From Desulfosarcina cetonica JCM 12296 (GTDB lineage Bacteria; Desulfobacterota; Desulfobacteria; Desulfobacterales; Desulfosarcinaceae): 32,870 nucleotides of DNA. Positions 25,383 through 32,870 of this stretch are shown here, piece by piece (the first letter of the stretch is position 1; each line of letters begins with the position of its first letter). Location: assembly GCF_001311845.1 (NCBI RefSeq), contig NZ_BBCC01000054.1, forward strand, positions 1 to 32,870, given 5' to 3'. The translations under genes and the position numbers were made by a program. A model generated the notes under the pieces. It searched no databases and was not told where the DNA came from. It saw only the letters and a program-made list of their open reading frames with translations.

Positions 25383-26391
25383 AGCGGACCGTTGCCATAC
25401 CGGCTCTATTGGCGGTCGTCGGCGTGACCGCCCTGGTTTCCCTCACCCTGGGACGCTATCCGGTGAGTCTTTCCGACCTGGTCCATTTTCTCGACGCTTC
25501 CTTTTCCGGTTCGGCGGCATTGTCGGATCGAAAGCTCCAAATTATCAAAAACCTTTTGATCGATATCCGCTTGCCGCGGGTGGTCGCCGCCATCCTCGTC
25601 GGCGCCTCCCTGTCCGTCTCGGGCACGGTGTTCCAATCCATGTTCATCAACCCCCTGGTATCGCCGGGTCTTCTGGGGGTGCTGGCCGGCGCTTCCTTCG
25701 GCGCCGCGGTTGGCATGATTTTGGCCAAAAGCTGGTGGGTCGTTCAGGCCAGCGCCTTCGGTTTCGGGTTGGTCGCCGTATCGGCGGCCTTGGCCATGTC
25801 CACGCTCAACCGCGGAGAGCGGCTCCTGATGCTGATTCTTGGCGGCATCATCAGCGGTGCCCTGTTCACCTCCCTGCTCTCCGTGGTCAAATACCTGGCC
25901 GATCCCTATGAACAACTGCCGGCCATCGTCTACTGGCTCATGGGCACCTGGCGGCCGTGGACCGCACGACGGTCCTTTCGGTCTGCGGCCCCATGGTCGG
26001 TGCCATTTTCATCCTCTTCCTGCTTTCCGGATATCTCAATGTCATGAGCATGGGAGACGAGGAAGCCCGGGCACTGGGGGTCAACGTGGCCCTGCTGCGT
26101 ATCAGCTTCATCTTCCTGGCCACGGTCATCAGCGCCCTGACCGTGGTGCTGGGCGGCATCATCGGCTGGGTGGGATTGCTCATCCCTCACATCGCCCGCA
26201 TGCTCGTCGGACCGGACAACCGGATCCTTCTGCCGTCGGCGGCCCTCATCGGGGCCACCTATCTGTTGATCGCCGATAATATCGCCCGTCTCTTGTTCAG
26301 CGTGGAAATCCCCATCGGTATCCTGACCTCCTTGGTCGGTATCCCCTTTTTCGCTTTCGTGCTGCGCAGAACCAAGAAAGGATCGTATTGA
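25379..26391 (+). CDS. FecCD/BtuC-type ABC permease (one frameshift)
   Basis: This is a multi-pass permease of 337 residues after adding one missing C near 25947-25949. Family landmarks are LGRYPVSLSDL, IRLPRVVAAILVGASLSVSGTVFQ, FINPLVSPGLLGVLAGASFGA, then in the second frame MSMGDEEARALGVNV and GGIIGWVGLLIPHIARMLVGPDNR. About ten transmembrane segments are expected. It takes the substrate from the FecB-type protein and works with the FecE-type ATPase. ATGA overlap with the gene before and TGATG with the receptor after show tight coupling. Confidence 0.89.
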
Positions 26392-28273
26392 TGATGAAAC
26401 ACGGCCCCCTTTTCCCCCTTGCCTTTCCGATCGTCATACTGCTCGCGGGACTGCTTCCCCCAACGACGGCCTTGGCCGATTCGACCAGCTCCCTGCCGCC
26501 GGTCGTCGTTACCGCGACGATGACCAAGCAAAACCTGGATGTGGCCCCCGGAACCGTGCAGGTCATCACGAAAGACGAGATCGATGCCATGGGCGCCGAA
26601 AGCGTCACCGACGTATTGGAGCAAGCCACCGGCATCGTCATCCTCACCGGCGCCGGCCGTACCCAGTCGGCCTCCTGCGGGGGTTGGGGACCGGCCACAC
26701 CTTGGTTTTGTTGGACGGGCGCCGAATCGTCAGCGGTTATAAGATCAATCTCGACGTCAATCAGATTCCGGTAACACTCATCGATCACATCGAAATCGTT
26801 CGCGGACCCGGATCGGCCCTTTACGGCAGCGAGGCCACCGGCGGGGTGATCAACATCATCACCCGTCAACCGCCCCGGCAGCCCGAGGGCGAGGTCGATC
26901 TTCGCGGTGGCATTGGAAAGAGCGCCGAGCAGTCGGCGCAAGGCATGGTCGGCACGGCCATGGGGCCCGTGCGTTTCAATGTGGCCGCCGCCCATTTCAA
27001 AAAGGACGGTTGGGACGGTGACGACGAACTGCCCGACGATATCGACGACACGGTTCAGGATATGGCCTTTCTGCATGGGGCTCTGGACCTGGGAGAATTC
27101 CAGACCTTGAGCATGGGCGGCGAATGGAACCGATTGACCCGGGACGGACTTCGTCTGCTGCAAAACCGGGAACGCCGTCGCGAGGCCGATGATCGACGCT
27201 GGGGCGGTTTCCTGAAATACGATCTTCATCCCGTCGGCCCCTTTTCCGGGATGTTCCAACTCTACGGCAACCGCAACAAAAGCGATGTGGAAATCACCCC
27301 CGGAACGGATGAGTCGTCACGCAGGCGGGACCTTTTTCAGGTAGAGGGCCGCGGCACCTATCTTTTCGCCGAGGGTCTATCCCTGACCGCCGGCGGCGAA
27401 TACCGCCGGGAAAGCCTGGAGGGAGAAGAACTGGTAGATTCGGCAACCGATGGCGAATCCGACCGGGTCAAGGCCCTCTTCGGTCAAATCGACTGGCAAC
27501 CGGCCGACTGGTTCAACATCGTCGGTTCCCTGCGGTTCGACGATTATGAGAACTCCGGTTCCCAGTTCTCACCACGGTTGGTGGCGAGCTTTTTTATCCC
27601 CCACGGCCGCTTCTGGCTGGCCTATGGTCACGGGTTCAGGGCCCCCACCCTCGATGAGATGTACGGGGAAGTTTATAAATTCCAGGGGCGCCAAGTCTAC
27701 TACGGCAATCCGGATCTGGATCCGGAAACGTCGCGGGGCTACGAAGCCGGCATCGAATTGCGTGGCCCAAGGGTTTGGGGACGGGTCGTGGGCTTCTACA
27801 ACCATCTGGAAGATAAAATCGAAGCCCAACGCATCTCTACTTCCGGCAGGAACAGCACCTTCGAATACCATAATGTAGACGAGGTCTGGACCGCCGGTGC
27901 CGAAGTCGAGGCCGGCATCAATTTGCTCGATCATCTCACCCTGACCGGCCAGTCGACCTACCTCGAGACCGAAAACGAGGAGACCGAAGAGGAACTGGCC
28001 TACGAGCCCAACTGGAAGGGCAGCCTGACCTTAAAATGGAATGTCCCCGCATTCAAACTGGAAACCCGGCTGCATTATCTTTACGTGGGATCCTGCGAGG
28101 ACGGTGAGGGAAACCGGCTCGACGGCTATGACCGGGTGGATCTTTACGTGGCCAAGGCGCTTACCGCCAACCTGCGTCTTTACGCCGGCTTGGACAACAT
28201 CTTTGACGAAGATAACGACGACTTCACCCAATCGCCCTTTCAGGTTTATGCGGGCGTAAACATCAGCTTTTAA
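26391..28273 (+). CDS. BtuB-like TonB-dependent receptor, second copy (one frameshift)
   Basis: This 627-residue receptor, after adding one missing C near 26674, has a signal peptide (FPIVILLAGLLPPTTALAD), TonB box PPVVVTAT, a plug domain (VITKDEIDAMGAESVTDVLEQ, then GHTLVLLDGRRI, IVRGPGSALYGSEATGGVINI) and a barrel ending in FQVYAGVNISF. Length and plug wording are close to the BtuB/CirA group. It lies inside the importer operon, between permease and ATPase genes, so it is probably the outer-membrane entry for the same ligand. The ATG at 26391 has AAAGGA eight bases upstream and shares one base with the permease stop. Smaller and unlike the first receptor. Confidence 0.88.
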
Positions 28274-28288
28274 GTGGAAATAGATACC

Positions 28289-29126
28289 ATGTCCCTGATC
28301 ACCGTCCATCACCTCACCTATGGCTACGACCACCATCCGGTCCTTCGCGACGTTTCGCTTGCTTTTGCACCGGGAGAAGTGGTTTCCCTCTTGGGACCCA
28401 ACGGCAGCGGAAAGACCACCCTGTTGAAGCTGCTTTTGGGCATCCACACGCCCCAGCACGGCACCGTCCGCCTGGAAGGCCGCCCGGTCACGGATATTCC
28501 CCCCAAATTGCTGGCCCGGCGCATCGCCTATGTGCCCCAGGTGCATCGCCTGACCTTCGGGTACCGGGTCCTGGATGTGGTGCTCATGGGGCGCATGCCC
28601 CACAAGCCGTTTTTCTTCCGCTACGACAAACAGGACGACGCAGCCGCCCACCAGGCCCTGGAGCGACTGTCCATCGGGCATCTCAGCGAGCGGCCCTACA
28701 CGGCGATCAGCGGCGGCGAACGTCAGTTGGTTCTGATCGCCCGCGCTGGTCCAGGGGGCCGACATCTTTGTCATGGACGAGCCGGTCAACGGGTTGGATT
28801 ACGGCAACCAGATCCGTCTTTTGGGGCGCATCGCCGACCTGGCCCGGGATGGGTACACGTTTATCAAGACCACCCATTTCCCGGACCATGCCCTGTGGAT
28901 TTCCGATCGGGTGGTCATGCTCAAAAAAGGGACTGTTGTCGCCGACGGGCGAACCGGTGAGGTCGTCACGCGCAACAATCTCTACCAGCTCTATAACACC
29001 CATGTGGATGTTCGCGAGCTGGGCGGCGGCTGCCGCATCTGCGTTCCCGAAGCCCTCTATCAATTCAAGCGTCCGATGACGGGATTCAACCCGGCCATCG
29101 TCAAATTGGCACGGGTCGCCGGGTAA
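28289..29126 (+). CDS. FecE/BtuD-type ABC ATPase (frameshifted)
   Basis: This 279-residue ATPase has Walker A (GPNGSGKTTLLKLLLG), Q-loop (AYVPQVHRLTFGYRVLDVVLMGR), signature (ISGGERQLVLIARAL), Walker B (IFVMDEPVNGLD) and H-loop (TTHFPDHAL). The frames are joined only if two bases are missing from the GC-repeat near 28745-28750 (or one extra base is present); the sequence IARALVQGAD then reads normally. A C-terminal extension carries CRIC. The ATG at 28289 is preferred; a GTG at 28274 directly follows the receptor stop. It powers the FecCD-type permease upstream. Confidence 0.87.
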
Positions 29127-29159
29127 TCGGGAAAAGATCGATGGCGGAGGAAAAAAATC

Positions 29160-29931
29160 ATGCATAGGATCGTATCGCTGATCGTCATACTGACGTTTGC
29201 CACCGTGGCGGTGCCTGGCTGGGGGAAGCGCAATCCGTGGAAAAAACGGTCGAACAGCCGGTGCAACAGGCAGTCAAGATCCGGCAACAGACGCGCCAGA
29301 AAGAGACCGCCTGGCAGGAAGAACGCAGCCGGCTCCTCGATGAGGTCGCACACCTTCAGAAGGAAAACGAAGCCCTGGCGGAAGCAACACCCGGCTGTTG
29401 GATGAAAACAACGCGGCTGCGGCGCGCATCGCGGAGAAAACCACGGAGCTAACGCACATGGAACAGATCGGCGCCCAGATCGATCCCTTCCTGGACGAGG
29501 TTCTGACCAGGATGCGTCGTCTGATCGCCGCGGATCTGCCCTTTCTGCCAGACGAGCGTCAGCGCCGTGTCGATAGCCTCGAGCGGCTGTTGATCGATCC
29601 CGAGGTCAGCCAAAGCGAACGGTTACGCAAACTCATGGAAGCCCTGATGGTTGAACTCGAGTACGGGCAGACCATCGAGGTCACCCGCCAGACGATTGAC
29701 ATCGCCGGTGAGGCAACCCTGGTGAATCTCTTCCGCCTGGGCCGGCTGGCGCTCTTCTATCAGCACCTGGACGGCGGTGACTGCGGCTTTTACAACATCG
29801 CCGAGGGTACCTGGCAGCCGCTGCCGCGCCGATACCAGGGGGCGATTCTGGCCGCCATGGAGATGGGCGCCAAACAGCGGCCGGTGGATATTCTCACCTT
29901 GCCCATCGGACGGATTGAGATAGAAAAATGA
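29160..29931 (+). CDS. DUF3450 periplasmic coiled-coil protein of the TonB system (two frameshifts)
   Basis: A signal peptide (RIVSLIVILTFATVAVPGWG) is followed by a coiled coil (VEKTVEQPVQQAVKIRQQTR, EERSRLLDEVAHLQKENEAL) and the DUF3450 domain (PFLDEVLTRMRRLIAADLPF, VSQSERLRKLMEALMVELEYG, FRLGRLALFYQ). The chain lies in three frames. Missing bases in the G run about 29221-29225 and near 29383 give 257 residues. DUF3450 proteins accompany TtpC-type ExbB proteins in TonB2 loci of Vibrio and relatives. The ATG at 29160 has GGAGG nine bases upstream. The TGA overlaps the ttpC-like ATG. Confidence 0.82.
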
Positions 29932-31377
29932 GATATGGATGCACTTCTTTACTGATCGTTTTGTGCCTGGTGTCAGGCTTACCGCCACCCCGTGCCGCGC
30001 CCAGGGGATGCGCACGTTGCAACGCCGCGCCCAGGAAGCGCGGCAGGCGCTGGAACAAAAAGCGGCTGCCGAACGGGATGCGGCCCGGCAAGCGTCCGCC
30101 CGTATCCTGGAAAAATCGGCCATGACAAAACCGCCCTGGTTCGTCTGGTTGCCGACCTGAAAGCCCGGAACACCGCGTTGCAGCAGCAGCGCCAGGACCT
30201 GGAGAAAACAAGCCAGCGCCTTGAAGCAGACGAAGCGGCAATCCATCAACGCCTGGCCGATGCCGACAGCATGGTGCGGGAGCTGGTGGGCGTACTGCGG
30301 ATCAACGCCCGGGATCTTTCCGCCCTGATCGACGACAACCTGAAGACCGCGTTGAACCCACCGGACACCAGCGGGTTGCAGGGGCTTTCCGATCAGACCG
30401 TCTTTCCCGGGATGGCCGACATCCGCAAGATGATCGATCTTCTCTTCGGCCAGATCACCACCAGCGGAGACGTTTTACTGACCCCGGGAACCATCGTGGA
30501 CCGTGACGGCCGGAAGGCCCGGGCGGAAATTCTCACCATCGGCGGGTTCAGCGCCGCCTACCGGATCGGAAAAGAGATCGGGTTTCTCGGCTACGCCCCT
30601 GCCGAAAAACAGTTCTACGCCCTCTCCCGGCTGCCTTCGGGACGCCTGCAAAAAGAGATTCGCCGCTACATGGCCGGAGAGAGCGATGCCGTGCCCCTGG
30701 ATCTTTCCCGGGGTGCCGCCCTGCAGCAAATGGCCCACCAGCCCGACCTGTGGCAGCAAATCCGCGCCGGCGGTCCCTTGATCTGGCCGATCCTGGCCAT
30801 TTTGGGCGTGGCGACCCTCATGGTGATCGAACGGGTGGTCTTTTTGCTGCGACGCCGCCTGGATGGCGACGGGTTGTTGCAGCGCATCGCCGACCTGGCC
30901 GCCAAACACAATTGGCAGGCCTGCCGCCAGGCCGCCCTGGGCCTGGGCGGAAAGCCGCTGGCCCGGGTGCTGACAGCCGGCCTCGATTACTGCCAGGCCC
31001 CGCTGAAGGCCATGGAAGATGCCCTCCAGGAGGCCATTTTAAAGGAGATTCCGCCCATGGAGCGCTACCTTGCCGCCTTGGGTATGCTGGCCGCCATCGC
31101 CCCGCTGTTGGGATTGCTGGGAACGGTCACGGGCATGATCGACACCTTCCAGGTCATCACGCGCCACGGTACCGGCGACCCCCGGTTGATGTCCGGCGGG
31201 ATCTCCGTCGCCTTGGTGACGACCATGCTGGGGCTGTCGGTGGCCATCCCGATCATGCTGGCGCATACATTGATCGGCCGGGCCGTGGACAACCGGATCG
31301 GCGAGCTGGAAGAAAAAGCCGTGGCCCTGGTCAATATCGTGCATAAAAGCAGGGAACAAGCACCGGGAGAACGATGA
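29928..31377 (+). CDS. TtpC-like large ExbB/TolQ-family protein (two frameshifts)
   Basis: A signal peptide (CTSLLIVLCLVSGLPPP) is followed by a long periplasmic coiled coil (RTLQRRAQEARQALEQKAAA, ALQQQRQDLEKTSQRLEADE) and a middle domain. The C-terminal MotA/TolQ/ExbB domain has a first membrane helix (LIWPILAILGVATLMVIERV) and the paired helices with LGMLAAIAPLLGLLGTVTGM and SVALVTTMLGLSVAIPIML. Missing bases near 29998 and in the A run 30111-30115 give 483 residues. TtpC is required for some TonB2 systems. It overlaps both neighbours as ATGA. Confidence 0.85.
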
Positions 31378-32009
31378 TCGCCTGGATGGATGCATGGCTG
31401 CGCAGCTTGGAGGATCTTTTGACCACCGGCGGGGTGATCATGCTGCCGCTGATGGCCATCTGCCTGTTGATCTGGCTGCTGGTGGCCGAACGGCTCTTTT
31501 TTTTCAGGCGCCTGCGGCGGCGGATGAAGCGACAAACCGCCCGGGCGGATACCCGGTCCGAACACCGGCCGAATGAGGGTGCCATGGCGCTGTTGGCGGT
31601 CGAATTCAAGAATCGTCGGGGAAGCAATCATGCCATGGACCGCATGATTCTGCACGAAGCCGCGCTGGCCTTGAGCGGGCATCTGACGGACCGCCTGGCG
31701 TTGATTGGTGTGCTGGTGGCCATCGCCCCCCTTTTGGGCCTTTTGGGAACGGTCACCGGCATGATGACCACCTTCGATGTGCTGGCCATTTTCGGCACCG
31801 GCAATGCCAGGGCCATGGCCGGCGGCATTTCCGAAGCCCTGATCACCACCCAGACCGGCCTCTTGGTGGCCATCCCGGGCCTGGCCATGAAGGTGCTGTT
31901 GGACCGAAAGGCCCATGGCCTGCATCAGGAGATCACCGCCGCGGGGTATTATCTGGGACGGCAGCTGGATCTTGGCAATGATGAACACCTGTCCGTCCAA
32001 GGGGATTGA
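31374..32009 (+). CDS. exbB: ExbB-type proton channel protein
   Basis: This 211-residue protein has three membrane segments: near the N-terminus (VIMLPLMAICLLIWLLVAE), and the pair containing LIGVLVAIAPLLGLLGTVTG and EALITTQTGLLVAIPGLAM. The TolQ/ExbB motifs with the conserved Thr/Gly/Pro are intact. It forms the proton channel with ExbD and energises TonB. It is shorter than its neighbour TtpC, matching the two-ExbB layout of TonB2 loci. The frame is intact and overlaps ttpC by ATGA. Confidence 0.9.
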   Translation: MIAWMDAWLRSLEDLLTTGGVIMLPLMAICLLIWLLVAERLFFFRRLRRRMKRQTARADTRSEHRPNEGAMALLAVEFKNRRGSNHAMDRMILHEAALALSGHLTDRLALIGVLVAIAPLLGLLGTVTGMMTTFDVLAIFGTGNARAMAGGISEALITTQTGLLVAIPGLAMKVLLDRKAHGLHQEITAAGYYLGRQLDLGNDEHLSVQGD

Positions 32010-32011
32010 CT

Positions 32012-32431
32012 ATGATCAACATCACCGCAGCAAGGCGTAATCGCCAGCGCAGCGCCGACATCAACATGGCGCCTTTGATCGACATGGTCTTCATCCTGCT
32101 GATTTTCTTCCTGGTGACCACATCCTTCGTCAAGGAGACAGGCATCGAGGTGCATCGCCCCACCGCATCCACGGCGGGAACCAGCAACAAGGCCACCCTC
32201 CTGATCGCCATCGATCCGCAAAATCGGGTTTTCATGGATCATCATGAAATCGATGTCCGCGCCGTGCGCGCCAACATGGCCCGCGCCCTGGCCGAAAACC
32301 CCGATGGCGCGGTGGTGGTGGTGGCCGATACGGCCAGCAGCACCGGAACGGCAATCATGGTCATGGATGGCTGCCGGCTGGCCGGCGCCAAGAACGTTTC
32401 CCTGGCCGCCAGCCTTCCCCAAGGGCCATGA
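32012..32431 (+). CDS. exbD: ExbD-type energy transducer
   Basis: This 139-residue protein has a short cytoplasmic N-terminus, one membrane helix (INMAPLIDMVFILLIFFLVT) with the essential Asp of the ExbD/TolR family, and a periplasmic domain ending in LAGAKNVSLAA. It completes the proton channel with ExbB. The ATG at 32012 follows AAGGGG seven bases upstream; a TTG at 32006 is less likely. It follows exbB by two bases. The frame is intact. Confidence 0.9.
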   Translation: MINITAARRNRQRSADINMAPLIDMVFILLIFFLVTTSFVKETGIEVHRPTASTAGTSNKATLLIAIDPQNRVFMDHHEIDVRAVRANMARALAENPDGAVVVVADTASSTGTAIMVMDGCRLAGAKNVSLAASLPQGP

Positions 32432-32510
32432 TGCAGTCATTCGGGCTGCCCGTGCCAGGACAACCGCAGTGGGTTTATTGTTACGCTTTCTTCACCTTGG
32501 CGACGTGTAA

Positions 32511-32611
32511 GAATGTCAAATACCCAAGGAAAAATGCCAAATGGCGGTATTCTGACGATTTATAATCGATATCAGCCTTCAATTGACATTTGGATTTTGG
32601 CATTTGGCATT
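32511..32611. repeat. Inverted repeat between exbD and tonB
   Basis: AATGCCAAATG (32533-32543) and its exact complement CATTTGGCATT (32601-32611) form an 11-bp inverted repeat with a 57-base loop. A second pair, AATGTCAA (32512-32519) and TTGACATT (32583-32590), crosses it. The two flanks look like degraded inverted copies of one sequence. It fills most of the 237-base gap between exbD and tonB, and no gene is seen there. Confidence 0.5.
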
Positions 32612-32668
32612 GATTGATCCCAAACACTTGGTTTCTAATCATACCAAAAACAATGGGGAGAAATCACC

Positions 32669-32870
32669 ATGCATTCGACAACCCTGTCTTCCTTTTCCAA
32701 CCAGCCGCCCGTTGACCGGCGCTGGATGTCGTGGGTTCTTAGCGGGTTAACCGGCTTGGGGGTGACCCTCATCCTCTTTAGCGTGGTGCCAGGCTTGCTC
32801 CACCCGGATGCCCTGCCCGCCGCCAGCTTCCCCCCGGCCACCCAGGTCAATGTGATTCGCCTGCCGCGAC
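32669..32870 (+). CDS. tonB: TonB-like energy transducer, N-terminal part (cut by window edge)
   Basis: The 67 visible residues have a short positively charged cytoplasmic N-terminus (PPVDRRWMSW), one membrane anchor (VLSGLTGLGVTLILFSVVPG) and the start of a Pro-rich region (PDALPAASFPPATQ). This is the layout of TonB, and the gene stands where TonB2 is expected after DUF3450-TtpC-ExbB-ExbD. The ATG at 32669 has GGGGAG eight bases upstream. The diagnostic C-terminal domain is beyond the window. Confidence 0.65.
   Translation, partial: MHSTTLSSFSNQPPVDRRWMSWVLSGLTGLGVTLILFSVVPGLLHPDALPAASFPPATQVNVIRLPR

Noticed and set aside
1..32870. CRISPR arrays, tRNA or rRNA genes, phage or transposase genes
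   Set aside because: I saw no spaced direct-repeat array, no cloverleaf with a CCA end and no transposase or integrase frame. The repeated hairpins are dispersed, not clustered.

Overview
The window is a GC-rich bacterial chromosome segment, most likely from a Gram-negative anaerobe of the Desulfobacterota (Desulfosarcina-like sulfate reducers). That is an inference from the gene content: two molybdate transport sets, a COG1180-type radical SAM protein, DUF364 proteins, two TonB-dependent receptors, a TtpC/ExbB/ExbD/TonB energy module and a family of intergenic hairpin repeats. Almost half of the genes are interrupted by a frameshift. I count 19 shifts, each explained by missing bases (18 single-base, one 2-base), often in a short homopolymer. 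Restoring them gives full-length proteins, so I treat these genes as functional and the shifts as probable sequencing errors.

Region 1 (1-4971), housekeeping: a YitT-family membrane protein on the plus strand; then on the minus strand a cupin, an RmuC-type protein, a HEAT-repeat protein and a Crp-family regulator. Two perfect CRP-type boxes (TGTGA-N6-TCACA) lie between the regulator and the HEAT gene. A small zinc-ribbon protein (58 aa) at 4795-4971 closes the region.

Region 2 (4991-11465), molybdenum/tungsten: six co-directional minus-strand genes form two successive ABC transporters, modA2-modB2-modC2-modA1-modB1-modC1. They diverge from an HTH regulator with a periplasmic-binding-protein-like sensor domain. 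A perfect 10-bp inverted repeat lies in the divergent promoter region.

Region 3 (11617-24176), the unusual part: a minus-strand methyltransferase, then plus-strand genes for a DUF364 protein, a radical SAM protein fused to a FecB/BtuF-like binding lobe, a GntR regulator, an O-methyltransferase-like protein ending in three cysteines, a second DUF364 protein, a TonB-dependent receptor, a cysteine-rich G3E GTPase, an ABC ATPase without a permease, a binding-protein-like protein without a signal peptide, and a third methyltransferase. Two promoters in this region carry the same AT-rich motif just upstream of the -35 box.

Region 4 (24345-32870), uptake machinery: a FecB-type binding protein, FecC-type permease, BtuB-like receptor and FecE-type ATPase, followed by DUF3450-TtpC-ExbB-ExbD and the start of TonB.

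Together regions 3 and 4 look like a complete path for a metal chelate or metal cofactor: outer-membrane entry energised by its own TonB system, import through a Fec/Btu ABC transporter, and cytoplasmic handling or synthesis by radical SAM, methyltransferase, DUF364, GTPase and ATPase proteins. The metal and the compound cannot be named from sequence. I know of no described pathway with this combination. At least four copies of a hairpin repeat (about 124 bp, with a tail of about 30 bp in three) sit between operons; three of them supply the stop codon of the upstream gene.
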